The position numbers and the translations under genes were made by a program. The notes under the pieces were generated by a model. It did no database searches and was not told the DNA's origin. It saw nothing but the letters and a program-made list of their open reading frames with translations. From Aquibacillus saliphilus (GTDB lineage Bacteria > Bacillota > Bacilli > Bacillales > Amphibacillaceae), in NCBI RefSeq assembly GCF_020404745.1, contig NZ_JAIZAP010000004.1, positions 160,151-224,150 on the forward strand: a DNA stretch of 64,000 nucleotides, in the 5' to 3' direction. Of this stretch, positions 40,944 through 50,218 are shown one piece after another. Position 1 is the stretch's first letter; each line of letters starts with the position of its first letter.

Positions 40944-42146
40944 TTAATTTTCTAGTACATATTTATTTCTACTAGCTCCTAGTCCAAAGACAAGCATAAG
41001 CAAGGAAACTACCAATATAGTAATAAGTGGGGTTGTCCAAGAATATGTTGCATCAAAGAGCAATCCAATTAAGATGGGTCCTATCGCGGCTAGTAAATAA
41101 CCAAACGATTGCGCCATGCCAGAAAGTTCTGCTGCCTGTCTTGCGTTAGACGTACGCATTCCTAACATCGCTAATGCTAAACTAATACTCGCACCAAGTG
41201 CAAAACCAATCAAAATAATTGAAAGGATCATGATAGGAAATGGTCCATCGATTAATAATCCCCCGTAGCCAAACAGTGCGCATAATCCAATCACTAGTAT
41301 AATACCATGTTGGTTTTGGAACTTATTTGCTAAAATAGGTGCTAAAAATGTAGCCGGAAGACTTATGAACATCATAAAAGATAGTAGCCAGCCAGCAGTT
41401 TCCATGTCGAATCCATAGCTGTGTAATATCTCTGGTAACCAAGATACAGTGGTATAAAATAGAAATGATTGCAAGCCCATAAAGGCAGTAACCTGCCATG
41501 CAAGTGGTGAGCGTAATAGTCTAAATCCAGAAGTTTCAAAGAGATCTAATTCATTTGATGATTTTTGAGATTTAATCAGATAAATCCAAATGGTAATGCC
41601 AATAACTGCTAGCGTTGCCCAAAAGAGTAAGGCTTTTTGCCATCCCATCCCGAATCCATTTGCCAATGGTATACTTAAGCCGGAAGCAGTTGCTGCTAGT
41701 AATGACATAGAAGTGGTGTAGATGCTAGTCATTAGCCCTAATCTATGAGGGAATTTATCTTTTATAAATCCAGGTAATAGAACGTTGCAAACTGCTACAC
41801 CTAATCCGACAAAAATTGTTCCAACATACAAGGTGGCTGTAAACGCGATGGATCGAATGCTAATGCCGAGTAATAATAAGATAAGTCCAAGCAGCATCGT
41901 TCGTTCATTTCCTAATTTATTTCCTAGTTTTGGGGCGATTGGTGACATAACTGCGAATGCTAATAATGGAAGGCTCGTGATTAGGCCAGCACTCCAGTTA
42001 GCCAAACCAAGATCATCTCTAATAATGCCGATGAGAGGACCTACTGATGTTATCGCCGGTCTGAGATTAAAGGCGATGATTATGACACCAATGGCCAACA
42101 TAAGTTGTTTAAAGTTGAATTTGTTCTTTATTCTTAACGTGTTCAT
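40944..42146 (-). CDS. MFS transporter, CynX/NimT family
   Basis: The 400-residue protein has about 12 membrane segments and the family's opening FNLRPAITSVGPLIGIIRDD (~26-45). KDKFPHRLGLMTS is a later family motif. It is a proton-linked exporter or importer of small anions or cyanate-like solutes; the substrate is unknown. ATG 42146 has AGGAGAC upstream. It converges with the gene before it. Confidence 0.8.
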   Translation of the reverse strand: MNTLRIKNKFNFKQLMLAIGVIIIAFNLRPAITSVGPLIGIIRDDLGLANWSAGLITSLPLLAFAVMSPIAPKLGNKLGNERTMLLGLILLLLGISIRSIAFTATLYVGTIFVGLGVAVCNVLLPGFIKDKFPHRLGLMTSIYTTSMSLLAATASGLSIPLANGFGMGWQKALLFWATLAVIGITIWIYLIKSQKSSNELDLFETSGFRLLRSPLAWQVTAFMGLQSFLFYTTVSWLPEILHSYGFDMETAGWLLSFMMFISLPATFLAPILANKFQNQHGIILVIGLCALFGYGGLLIDGPFPIMILSIILIGFALGASISLALAMLGMRTSNARQAAELSGMAQSFGYLLAAIGPILIGLLFDATYSWTTPLITILVVSLLMLVFGLGASRNKYVLEN

Positions 42147-42389
42147 GGTAAGAGTCTCCTAAGTTAGATGCAATGTTTATTATTCTAGTCATTCAGTCGT
42201 TGTTAGATTTATAATGTTAACAGACACATTCAGGAACATTAAGATAGTCATCTATCGGTTTTAATCGCTATCGTATCAAAGTATAAAGTAGATAGAAAAT
42301 TCATCAAACTTCAGACTTTATTAATATAACATACTAAACAACTTTTGCTATAAGTACTGTTTTAAAATAATTTAAGGGTTGTGAGATAA

Positions 42390-42938
42390 ATGAAATCAAA
42401 AATGAAGGAAGAAGTTTTCTCCTGGATAAAGGCTATAGTAGTAGCACTAGTTATTGTTCTAATTAGTCGTCACTTCTTTATTGCTCCTTCCATTGTCAAA
42501 GGGGAGTCAATGATGCCTAGTCTTCATGATGGTGATCGCATTATTATTAGTAAAATGACTAAGATAGATCGTTTTGACGAGATTGCATTCCAGGCACCAG
42601 ATTCGGATGACAACTATGTAAAAAGAGTCATTGGATTACCTGGGGATGAGGTCGTTATGAAGGATGATACTCTTTACATTAATGGCAAGGTTTATGATGA
42701 ACCCTATTTAGATAAGCACAGTAACCAGTTAGCTCACAATGAACAATTAACTGAAAACTTTAATTTAGAAAAACTTACTGGTGTCGAGGTCGTCCCTGAA
42801 GGTTCCTTGTTTGTATTAGGAGATAACCGAATCCACAGTAAGGATAGTCGATACTTTGGATTTATATCTGAGGAATCAGTGATTGGAGATGTGAAAATAA
42901 AAATTTGGCCATTAAGTGATTTTGGAATTCCTAACTAA
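42390..42938 (+). CDS. sipS: Type I signal peptidase
   Basis: A 182-residue enzyme with one membrane helix (AIVVALVIVLISRHFF, ~15-30). The catalytic Ser40 lies in KGESMMPSL and Lys78 in YVKRVIGLPGDEV. GDNRIHSKDSRYFG and the C-terminal KIWPL follow. It removes Sec signal peptides at the outer membrane face. Start ATG 42390 lies after GGGTTGTGAG, a weak ribosome site. A terminator follows. B. subtilis has several such enzymes; which one this matches is not certain. Confidence 0.9.
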   Translation: MKSKMKEEVFSWIKAIVVALVIVLISRHFFIAPSIVKGESMMPSLHDGDRIIISKMTKIDRFDEIAFQAPDSDDNYVKRVIGLPGDEVVMKDDTLYINGKVYDEPYLDKHSNQLAHNEQLTENFNLEKLTGVEVVPEGSLFVLGDNRIHSKDSRYFGFISEESVIGDVKIKIWPLSDFGIPN

Positions 42939-42940
42939 AA

Positions 42941-42984
42941 AAAAGCAGAATACCACCTGACAAAGATGGAATTCTGCTTTTTAA
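42941..42984 (+). terminator. Terminator after sipS
   Basis: AAAAGCAGAAT pairs with ATTCTGCTTTT across a ~19-base loop. Confidence 0.8.
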
Positions 42985-43165
42985 GTTATCTTTAACTGAT
43001 AAAAAAATCTAATAGTTTTAGGAAGCAATTTATATAGAAGTAATTCAGAAACTTGGTTTGGTATATGTCCATACTGTTTGACATTTTTTAAAAACGAGTT
43101 AACATAAAGTTTATAATGAATAAATTTAATTAACTAAACGCTTTTAATTAAAAAGGAGCGAATGT

Positions 43166-43723
43166 ATGGATAACTCCACAGATGAATTGGCAAAACAGAA
43201 ATTTGAGGCAGCAAAAGAACAAGTTATTGGAGCGATAGCTGAAACAATGGACTTATATGGTGTTGCGCCATCAGCAGGAAGTTTGTATGCAACGATGTAC
43301 TTCAAGGAGCAAATGACGCTTGATGAAATGCGTGAAGAGCTCGAAATGAGCAAACCAAGTATGAGCACCGGGGTTCGTAAGCTCCAAGAAAATGAAATGG
43401 TAAAAAAGACGTTTCCAAAAGGAACTAGAAAACATACGTATGTAGCTGAAAAAAACTTCTTCCGTTCTTTTATGGTTTTTTATTGTCAGATGTGGGATCG
43501 AGAAGTCAAAATGAATATGAATGCTATTGAACTAGCACAAGCAGAATTTGATGAACTATTGAATGATCCAGCTGTTAGTGAAGAGCTAAATGAGGAAGTC
43601 AAAAAAAAATACGAATTGCTTGAGAACTCAAAAACCTACTATCGTTGGTTGGAAAGCTTGGCAGCTAGTATTCGTAGTGGGGAAATTTATGAATTTCTAC
43701 CGAAAGAGATAAAAGATAAATAG
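43166..43723 (+). CDS. GbsR-family transcriptional regulator
   Basis: The 185-residue MarR-like protein has ETMDLYGVAPSAGSLYATMY, a helix-turn-helix (MTLDEMREELEMSKPSMSTG), and a wing (FPKGTRKHTYVAEKN). It belongs to the GbsR/OpuAR group that senses choline or glycine betaine. No gbsAB or opu genes are adjacent, so its target must be elsewhere. AAAGGAG precedes ATG 43166. Confidence 0.8.
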   Translation: MDNSTDELAKQKFEAAKEQVIGAIAETMDLYGVAPSAGSLYATMYFKEQMTLDEMREELEMSKPSMSTGVRKLQENEMVKKTFPKGTRKHTYVAEKNFFRSFMVFYCQMWDREVKMNMNAIELAQAEFDELLNDPAVSEELNEEVKKKYELLENSKTYYRWLESLAASIRSGEIYEFLPKEIKDK

Positions 43724-43793
43724 TCCTATTAATTTTGTGAATACCGTTCAATAGTTAATGTTAGCTTTTCAGAGTTGATTATTATAATGAAAG

Positions 43794-43833
43794 CGTCTAT
43801 GTGATACCATGTGTATTGTATAGACGATTTTTT
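43794..43833 (+). terminator. Terminator after the gbsR-type gene
   Basis: CGTCTAT pairs with ATAGACG, followed by ATTTTTTAT. Confidence 0.75.
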
Positions 43834-43900
43834 ATAATAATAAAACATAACCTCTTTTTAAAATAGTGAGATGAAAAATTTCTGGAAGGAGGAACTGGAC

Positions 43901-44293
43901 TTGCGCTTGTGGCATGAAAAACTTATAAAGCGTCTGCCGCGACAGCAACTACTAGGTCAACATCGAGAATGTTGTGCTCTTAGAGGTAACGGGTGGGGAA
44001 AACCGCACGCTACAGTGAATTATGTATTCTCTCACTCACCATTTAAATTGTTCGCATATCATCAAATAATCATGAATGAGATGAGTGCTAGAGGCTATCG
44101 AGTCAATGAATTATGGCTAAATCCTACCTATCGAGGGGCATCCTGTGAACCTTATAGACAAGAATTTTATTATGATAATCATAAAGAAATGAATCAAGAG
44201 GTAATATATTCTGAACACGACAATGCATACTTAGAAGAGTGCCTAAACAATCTAAAGGAAAAGGGTATTTTGATTAATTTAAATCATGATTAA
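43901..44293 (+). CDS. Pyrimidine-dimer glycosylase-like (T4 endonuclease V family) protein
   Basis: The 130-residue protein starts at TTG 43901, 8 bases after GAAGGAGG: MRLWHEKLIKRLPRQQLLGQHREC. RGNGWGKPHATVNYVF and FAYHQIIMNEM follow. This matches the T4 endonuclease V-like family (TIGR02328/Pyr_excise type). An upstream ATG (43871) precedes the ribosome site. Whether it cuts dimers is untested; splB lies less than 2 kb away, so a UV-repair link is plausible. Confidence 0.75.
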   Translation: MRLWHEKLIKRLPRQQLLGQHRECCALRGNGWGKPHATVNYVFSHSPFKLFAYHQIIMNEMSARGYRVNELWLNPTYRGASCEPYRQEFYYDNHKEMNQEVIYSEHDNAYLEECLNNLKEKGILINLNHD

Positions 44294-44378
44294 GGAAGTC
44301 CTACAATAGTAATTAATTAAAAGCATCATTTAATTAATTACTATGTGAGGGTACAACAGAACTGGTGGTGGAATAGAC

Positions 44379-44954
44379 GTGAAATCTTTGTGTATATTTG
44401 CAGGATCTAACTTAGGGAAAAATCCAGAGTATCATGAAAAGGCACAAATGCTAGGTACGTTAATCGCTAGTAATGGATACAGGTTAATCTATGGTGGATC
44501 CAAAGTAGGCCTAATGGGCAGTGTCGCAAATGCAGTGCTAAATGAAGGTGGCCAAGTAGTTGGGGTGATGCCTAAAGGCCTATTCACAGGAGAAACTGTT
44601 CATACTGGTTTGTCTCAATTAATTGAAGTGGATAGCATGCATGAACGGAAAGCGAAAATGAGTGAAATGGCAGATGGTTATATTGCTTTACCAGGTGGTT
44701 TGGGGACGCTTGAAGAATTATTAGAAGTTTTATGCTGGGCGCAAATTGGAATACATAAAAAACCAATCGGTCTTTTAAATAGCAATGATTATTACGACCC
44801 CTTGGTACAACTAGTGAAATATAGCATTGATGAAGGATTCTCAAGTGACGGGCATCTATCAATTATGCAAGTTTCTAAAAGTCCACAGGAGTTATTAGAT
44901 AAGTTAAAAGCTTATCGACCACCACTAATGGAAACCAAATGGAAAACACAGTAA
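44379..44954 (+). CDS. LOG-family nucleoside-5'-monophosphate phosphoribohydrolase
   Basis: The 191-residue protein has the Rossmann pocket (IYGGSKVGLMGSVANAVL, in one block) and the signature PGGLGTLEEL (~106-115). LOG proteins hydrolyse cytokinin-type nucleotides and AMP to base and ribose phosphate. B. subtilis YvdD is similar. GTG 44379 follows GGTGGTGG. A terminator follows. Confidence 0.85.
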   Translation: MKSLCIFAGSNLGKNPEYHEKAQMLGTLIASNGYRLIYGGSKVGLMGSVANAVLNEGGQVVGVMPKGLFTGETVHTGLSQLIEVDSMHERKAKMSEMADGYIALPGGLGTLEELLEVLCWAQIGIHKKPIGLLNSNDYYDPLVQLVKYSIDEGFSSDGHLSIMQVSKSPQELLDKLKAYRPPLMETKWKTQ

Positions 44955-44959
44955 ATAAT

Positions 44960-44993
44960 AGGGATGCCTTTTTTATAAGGGTATCTCTTTTTT
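44960..44993 (+). terminator. Terminator after the LOG gene
   Basis: GGGATGCC pairs imperfectly with GGGTATC, followed by TCTTTTTTATTTT. Confidence 0.6.
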
Positions 44994-45044
44994 ATTTTGG
45001 CTGGTTTCTAAAAGAGTGGGATTGTGATTATTCGTCCCGCCGAC

Positions 45045-45180
45045 TACTATAAAGGCGAAAAAGTGCGTGTTTGGGGCGAATCTTTGCTCTTTTGAGGCGA
45101 ATCTACGTGTGTTTAGGGCGAATAGTTTACTATTAAGGTTGAATTCACACATTTTTCAGGCGAATCCACGTGAGGAGGCT
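45045..45180. repeat. Degenerate GGCGAAT repeats in an intergenic region
   Basis: GGCGAAT or a close variant recurs about every 22-30 bases at least four times, with intervening (A/T)CACGTG or TACGTG-like strings. Most of the 370-base gap before splA is filled by this. No gene is seen here. Confidence 0.6.
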
Positions 45181-45324
45181 CATCGATCTCCAGCAAAAAG
45201 CGTGATCATTCCCAAAACGGTATGAATTCGTAGTATTTTGTCACAATTTCTATCTAAATTTAAATAAAATATAAGTTTTGAGTAAGAATAAGGGTAATAA
45301 ATAATTCTAAAGATAGGTGAGAGA

Positions 45325-45582
45325 ATGGAATTCAGCAATGCATATCAACCTGGAGATGTCGTATATGTAATTATTAGAAATCCCCATGTGCAAGGAGTTG
45401 CCAATGTCCAAGAGGCAGCAGTTGTAAATAACCCTGACCATCCAGGTGAGCTAGCGCTTTTTGTCTACGAGACGTATTACCCATTAACAGATGAGGTTGC
45501 TGTCTATCAAACGTTAAACCAGGCTGAACAGGAATTTAACGAAGCGTTTGGATCGGTTGAAAATGAGGATTATTATGGTTAA
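45325..45582 (+). CDS. splA: SplA-like regulator of spore photoproduct lyase
   Basis: The 85-residue protein has a TRAP-like β pattern (YQPGDVVYVIIRNPHVQGV, EAAVVNNPDHPGELALFVYE). It precedes splB as in B. subtilis, where SplA is a negative regulator of splAB. ATG 45325 has TAGGTGAGAG upstream. It overlaps splB, so the pair is coupled. Confidence 0.85.
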   Translation: MEFSNAYQPGDVVYVIIRNPHVQGVANVQEAAVVNNPDHPGELALFVYETYYPLTDEVAVYQTLNQAEQEFNEAFGSVENEDYYG

Positions 45583-46603
45583 ACCATTTGTCCCACAACT
45601 TGTATATTTTGAGCCAAAGGCACTAGACTTTCCGTTAGGTAAGGAACTAAAGGATAAATTCGAGAAAATGAATATAGAAATGAGAGAAACAACCTCTCAT
45701 AACCAAGTTCGTAATCTTCCTGGTGACAATGATTTTCAAAAATATAGAAATGCTAAATCAACCTTAGTTGTTGGTGTCAGAAAGACGCTCAAGTTTGATA
45801 CATCCAAACCCTCTGCAGAATATGCTATCCCATTTGCGACCGGGTGTATGGGACATTGTCATTATTGTTATTTGCAAACAACGATGGGCAGTAAACCTTA
45901 TATCAGAACTTATGTAAATACAGAAGAAATATTTGATCAAGCGCAGTTATACATGAATGAGCGAGCTCCAGAAATTACTAGGTTTGAAGCATCATGTACA
46001 TCAGATATCGTCGGAGTGGACCATCTAACTCATACGTTAAAACATGCTATTGAGTTCTTTGGTAAGTCGGAGCATGGATTGCTTCGATTTGTTACAAAAT
46101 TTGCTCATGTCGATCATTTATTAGATGCAGATCATAACGGACGAACTCGTTTTAGGTTTAGTATTAATGATGATTATGTCATTAAATTTTTTGAACCGGG
46201 AACATCAAGGTTACCGGAGCGCTTTGAAGCGGCTGTAAAAGTTGCTGAAGCTGGCTATCCATTAGGGTTTATTATAGCTCCAATTTATCTACACGAGGGT
46301 TGGCAACAAGGCTATGGTGAAATGCTTGAAAAACTAGAGGATGCTCTTCCGGATTTTGCTAAAAAAGATTTAACCTTCGAATTAATACAACACAGGTTTA
46401 CTCAACCGGCAAAACGTGTGATACAAAAAAACTATCCAATGTCAAAATTAGAATTAGACGAATCCAAACGTAAATGGAAATGGGGACGATATGGCATCGG
46501 GAAATATGTTTATCAGAATGAACAACAAGAAGATATAAAGGATACAATTGGTGGTTCAATTAACCGGCTATTTCCAAACGCAAAGATAGAATATTTTACT
46601 TAA
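45575..46603 (+). CDS. splB: Spore photoproduct lyase (radical SAM)
   Basis: The 342-residue enzyme has the [4Fe-4S] Cys triad C91-C95-C98 (ATGCMGHCHYCYL) and the hydrogen-donor Cys141 (FEASCTSDIVG), at nearly the same numbers as B. subtilis SplB. It reverts spore photoproduct to two thymines during germination. ATG 45575 overlaps the splA end; an earlier in-frame ATG lies inside splA. This gene is the clearest sign of an endospore former. Confidence 0.95.
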   Translation: MVKPFVPQLVYFEPKALDFPLGKELKDKFEKMNIEMRETTSHNQVRNLPGDNDFQKYRNAKSTLVVGVRKTLKFDTSKPSAEYAIPFATGCMGHCHYCYLQTTMGSKPYIRTYVNTEEIFDQAQLYMNERAPEITRFEASCTSDIVGVDHLTHTLKHAIEFFGKSEHGLLRFVTKFAHVDHLLDADHNGRTRFRFSINDDYVIKFFEPGTSRLPERFEAAVKVAEAGYPLGFIIAPIYLHEGWQQGYGEMLEKLEDALPDFAKKDLTFELIQHRFTQPAKRVIQKNYPMSKLELDESKRKWKWGRYGIGKYVYQNEQQEDIKDTIGGSINRLFPNAKIEYFT

Positions 46604-46621
46604 CTTAAGAATATAGTTAAT

Positions 46622-46655
46622 TTGACAATAGTTGTGTTTAATGTTTTATTAGAAG
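46622..46655 (+). promoter_or_regulatory. Likely promoter of the thiamine operon
   Basis: TTGACA (46622-46627) with TTTTAT-like -10 at about 16 bases, ~20 bases before the TPP aptamer. The -10 is weak. Confidence 0.45.
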
Positions 46656-46673
46656 TGAATTGAATATAGGAAG

Positions 46674-46838
46674 TCCACTAGGGGCGCCATCTTGGCTGAG
46701 ATAAGGTATTTTACCTTTGTCCCTTTGAACCTGAACTGGTTAATACCAGCGGAGGAAAGTGGAGACGGGGATGAGTATGCAGGGTCATACTTATAAGCAT
46801 AACAACAACCGCTCCATTTTGGAGGCGGTTTTTTTGTT
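46674..46838 (+). promoter_or_regulatory. TPP riboswitch with terminator
   Basis: The aptamer (46674-46763) is closed by CCACT/AGTGG and holds the conserved GGCTGAGA, CCCTTTGAACCTGAACTGGT and AATACCAGCGG(A)GGAAAG strings. A hairpin with CCGCTCC/GGAGGCGG and a T-tract (46808-46838) follows. It should switch off tenA-thiDME when TPP is plentiful. Confidence 0.93.
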
Positions 46839-46927
46839 GTTTAGAAAACTTTTGTACACACAGTTTTCTAACTACCTAAGTCTTTACTAGGGCTTCCTTC
46901 TATAAAAAAGAAGGAGGAATTAGTATC

Positions 46928-47617
46928 ATGTCATTTTCAAACCAATTAAGAGAAGAATCAGAAGAAATTTTTCAAGGAATCTTTAAGCATCCGTTTGTAG
47001 AGGGTCTCGGTAAAGGGGATTTATCTAAAGAGGCATTAGTTCATTATGTCAAAGCTGATTTTGAATATTTAAATGCGTTTATTACTATCTACGGCCTCGC
47101 TATTGCTAAGAGTACTAATCGCGAAGACATGAGATTTTTTCATGAAAAAATGGAATTTATTTTAAATAGCGAAATCCATCCACATCGTAATTTATGTAAT
47201 GTTGCTGGTGTTAATTACGATGACTTAAAAGGCTTTTCCTTACCACCAACCGCAGATCACTATGTAGGACATATGAAAAGCACCGCTCAACAGGGATCAA
47301 TGGGAGAATTGTTAGCTGCTTTATTGCCCTGTCCATGGACATATTTAGAAATAGGACATTACTTAAAAGACACCGTTCAGCCTGACTTTACCCATCCCTT
47401 TTATGAATGGATTACTTTTTATTCGAAAGAAGAAACGGATTCGGTTACTACGGAGCTATGCCGTAGATTGGATAATTGGGCAGAGACTGTTGGGGAGTCG
47501 GAAAAAGAGAAAGCTAGAATCGCATTTGTGAAAAGTTGCCAATTAGAATATGCATTCTGGGAAATGTCATACACTTTAGAAGATTGGCCATTCTCATTTC
47601 AAAAAGGAGGGTATTAA
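46928..47617 (+). CDS. tenA: Thiaminase II / aminopyrimidine aminohydrolase TenA
   Basis: The 229-residue protein has Cys135 in LLPCPWTYLEIG, matching B. subtilis TenA, and FEYLNAFI with the acidic pocket residues. It hydrolyses aminomethyl-HMP to HMP for salvage of degraded thiamine. AAGGAGG precedes ATG 46928. First gene of the operon after the riboswitch; its stop abuts thiD. Confidence 0.92.
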   Translation: MSFSNQLREESEEIFQGIFKHPFVEGLGKGDLSKEALVHYVKADFEYLNAFITIYGLAIAKSTNREDMRFFHEKMEFILNSEIHPHRNLCNVAGVNYDDLKGFSLPPTADHYVGHMKSTAQQGSMGELLAALLPCPWTYLEIGHYLKDTVQPDFTHPFYEWITFYSKEETDSVTTELCRRLDNWAETVGESEKEKARIAFVKSCQLEYAFWEMSYTLEDWPFSFQKGGY

Positions 47618-48436
47618 ATGGGTATTATTCCAAGTGCACTAACAATTGCAGGAACTGATCCAACCGGTGGTGCCGGAATACAAGCTGATTTAAAGTCTTT
47701 CCAGGAGCGTGAGGTTTATGGGATGAGTGTAGTTACTTCCGTAGTAGCCCAAAATACGTTTGGCGTAACAGACATTCACAATCTACCTGTATCTTTTATA
47801 GAAAAACAGTTAGATTCTGTATTTAGTGATATCAAACCTGATGCTGTTAAAACAGGAATGATAGCGACAGTTGATATGATGGAACTGATTGCTGAGGTCT
47901 TAAAGAAACAGTCTGTCCACTATGTAATCGACCCAGTTATGGTAGCTAAGAGTGGAGATGCGTTAATGGAAGAGCCATCTAGAGAGGTTATTCGTGATGT
48001 ATTACTTCCTCTAGCTTCTGTAGTTACACCTAATGTACCAGAGGCTGAAATATTAGTAGATTTTACTATTACTAGTACAGAGGATGCTAAGAAGGCGGCA
48101 AAAGTAATTGTCAATCAGTTAGGGGCACAGGCAGCTGTGGTTAAAGGTGGACACTTAACTGGTGAAGCGATAGATGTTTTGTATGATAAACGAGACTTTC
48201 ATTACTTTAAATCGGAACGAACAAGTACAAAACATACACACGGGACAGGATGCACGTTTTCTGCTGTCATTACTGCTGAATTAGTGAAAGGGAAGGCTGT
48301 AGCAGAAGCAGTCGCGATTGCTAAAGAATTCATCACTGATGCAATTCACTATTCATTAGGTATAGGAAAAGGAAATGGTCCAACAAATCATTGGGGACAC
48401 CGTCTGCAAGGTTTACCTAGTATAGGAGGAGAGTAA
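47618..48436 (+). CDS. thiD: HMP / HMP-phosphate kinase ThiD
   Basis: The 272-residue ribokinase-fold enzyme has IAGTDPTGGAGIQADLKSF (~9-27), VIDPVMVAKSGD, VTPNVPEAEIL and the catalytic GTGCTFSAVI. It makes HMP-PP for thiamine synthesis. AAAGGAGG lies before ATG 47618, immediately after tenA. Confidence 0.9.
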   Translation: MGIIPSALTIAGTDPTGGAGIQADLKSFQEREVYGMSVVTSVVAQNTFGVTDIHNLPVSFIEKQLDSVFSDIKPDAVKTGMIATVDMMELIAEVLKKQSVHYVIDPVMVAKSGDALMEEPSREVIRDVLLPLASVVTPNVPEAEILVDFTITSTEDAKKAAKVIVNQLGAQAAVVKGGHLTGEAIDVLYDKRDFHYFKSERTSTKHTHGTGCTFSAVITAELVKGKAVAEAVAIAKEFITDAIHYSLGIGKGNGPTNHWGHRLQGLPSIGGE

Positions 48437-48437
48437 A

Positions 48438-49247
48438 TTGAGCGAAATTACAACAATGATTAATACGATTAGAGATAAAAATCCACTTGTCCATAACATT
48501 ACGAATCAAGTAGTCATTAATTTCACTGCTAACGGTTTATATGCGATAGGCGCCGCACCTGTAATGGCGAATGCGGTTGAAGAAGCTGCTGATATGGCTA
48601 GTAATGCTGATGCATTGTCTCTAAATATTGGAACACTTACAAGTCCACAAGTGGAGGCAATGATCATCGCAGGAAAAGCAGCCAACAATAAAGGTATTCC
48701 GGTTGTATTAGATCCTGTTGGGGTAGGTGCAACAGCGTTTCGTACAGAGGCTGCAGAAAGAATATTGAGTCATGTCAACGTTTCAATTATCCGAGGGAAT
48801 GCTGGGGAAATTAGTCACTTAGCGGGCCTAGATGTAACGATGAAAGGTGTCGATACAAAGTTCCAAGGGGATAACAAAAAAATCGCGCTTCAAGCAGTAA
48901 AAAGGCTAGGCATTCCAGTCGTTGTTACGGGTAAACAAGATGTAATTACTGATGGGAAGAAGTGCTATCTAATAAACAACGGAAGTGAGTTATTAACTAA
49001 AGTAACTGGAGCGGGTTGCTTACTTAGCTCAATCGTTGCGGCCTTTCTAACGACAGGTGACGATATAGTAGAAGCAGCAGCTGGTGCGGTTGGATTCTAT
49101 GGTGTTGCATCTGAAGTGGCCTCAGAACATGTTAGTGGACCGGGAAGTTTTCAGGTTGCGCTAATAGATGCGCTCTATCAATTAAATAGTGATGTAGTAA
49201 AAGAAACAATACAATTAGATTGTTTCAGTGTGGGTGAAAAAGAATGA
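48438..49247 (+). CDS. thiM: Hydroxyethylthiazole kinase ThiM
   Basis: The 269-residue enzyme has PLVHNITNQVVINFTANGLY (~15-34), VVLDPVGVGATAFR and GAGCLLSSIVAAF with the active Cys. It phosphorylates thiazole alcohol in the salvage pathway. TTG 48438 follows AGGAGAG. Its end overlaps thiE by four bases. Confidence 0.92.
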   Translation: MSEITTMINTIRDKNPLVHNITNQVVINFTANGLYAIGAAPVMANAVEEAADMASNADALSLNIGTLTSPQVEAMIIAGKAANNKGIPVVLDPVGVGATAFRTEAAERILSHVNVSIIRGNAGEISHLAGLDVTMKGVDTKFQGDNKKIALQAVKRLGIPVVVTGKQDVITDGKKCYLINNGSELLTKVTGAGCLLSSIVAAFLTTGDDIVEAAAGAVGFYGVASEVASEHVSGPGSFQVALIDALYQLNSDVVKETIQLDCFSVGEKE

Positions 49248-49882
49248 ATATTGATTTAACAGAAAGCATTCGTACTTATTTCATCATGGGTAGTAATAAC
49301 TCTAGTAGGGACCCAGTACAGATAGTAGAGGAGGCTTTGAAAGGGGGGATATCTCTATTTCAATTTAGAGAAAAGGGCGCAAATGCTAAGGTAGGACAAG
49401 AAAAGAAAAACTTAGCACAACAACTGCAGAAGTTATGTAGAGATTATTCAGTGCCCTTTATTGTTAATGATGATATCTCTTTAGCTATAGAAATTGGAGC
49501 GGATGGCGTCCATGTCGGACAAGATGATGAGTCGGTAGCTATGATAAAAAGGAAGTGTCCAAATGATTTTATAATAGGCGTTTCAGCTACAAATAGTATT
49601 GAGGCAGTACAAGCATTAAGTGATGGTGCAGATTATATTGGTGTCGGCCCTATTTATACTACTAGTACAAAGGAAGATGCGAAGACACCGATAGGTTTAG
49701 AAGGTATTGCCCAAATCAGATCGCTTGTTGGTGACATGCCAATCGTTGCTATTGGTGGAATAAAGCTGGAGCATGTAAAAGGAATTCTTAATGCAGGTGC
49801 AAATGGTGTATCCGTCATAACAGCAATTAGCCATGCGGATTCTCCTGAAATAGCAGCTCGACATTTGACAAGAAAATTATAA
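49244..49882 (+). CDS. thiE: Thiamine-phosphate synthase ThiE
   Basis: The 212-residue TIM barrel has LFQFREKG (~38-45), IVNDDISLAIEIGADGVHVG, GVSATNSIEA and YIGVGPIY. It joins HMP-PP and thiazole phosphate to TMP. The start overlaps thiM, so translation is coupled. A terminator follows about 125 bases later. Confidence 0.92.
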   Translation: MNIDLTESIRTYFIMGSNNSSRDPVQIVEEALKGGISLFQFREKGANAKVGQEKKNLAQQLQKLCRDYSVPFIVNDDISLAIEIGADGVHVGQDDESVAMIKRKCPNDFIIGVSATNSIEAVQALSDGADYIGVGPIYTTSTKEDAKTPIGLEGIAQIRSLVGDMPIVAIGGIKLEHVKGILNAGANGVSVITAISHADSPEIAARHLTRKL

Positions 49883-50008
49883 ATAAAGGAGCGAATGTGA
49901 TTAGCTAAGTAGTTCCGATACCGTGGAGAGAATCTAAAATAACAGATGAAATAACATACTAAAACACACTATGTTTAGCACCATAAATAACAGTATAAAT
50001 GGCAACTG

Positions 50009-50044
50009 AAAACGCTTGGAATTTTAATGTCCAAGCGTTTTTTA
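50009..50044 (+). terminator. Terminator of the thiamine operon
   Basis: AACGCTTGGA pairs with TCCAAGCGTT, followed by TTTTTA. The rest of the 336-base gap to the hxlR-type gene shows no gene. Confidence 0.85.
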
Positions 50045-50218
50045 TATATTCCCTTGTTAAACTACATATAAGCACCCTTTACTTTAAGTGCATTGATTTA
50101 CAAACTTTTATCGTAAAAGAAAAAGCTGACTTTAGAACGATTTCTCCTTCCACAACTTTTACTTTATTCACCATTTAATTTTTGAATTTTGGGGAAAACG
50201 TTGGATGTGTTCGCTTGG

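Noticed and set aside
45045..45180. CRISPR array
   Set aside because: Repeat units are only 7 bases, degenerate and irregularly spaced, and no cas genes are near.
47920..48114. Minus-strand frame inside thiD
   Set aside because: Shadow frame of a well-supported gene, no ribosome site.
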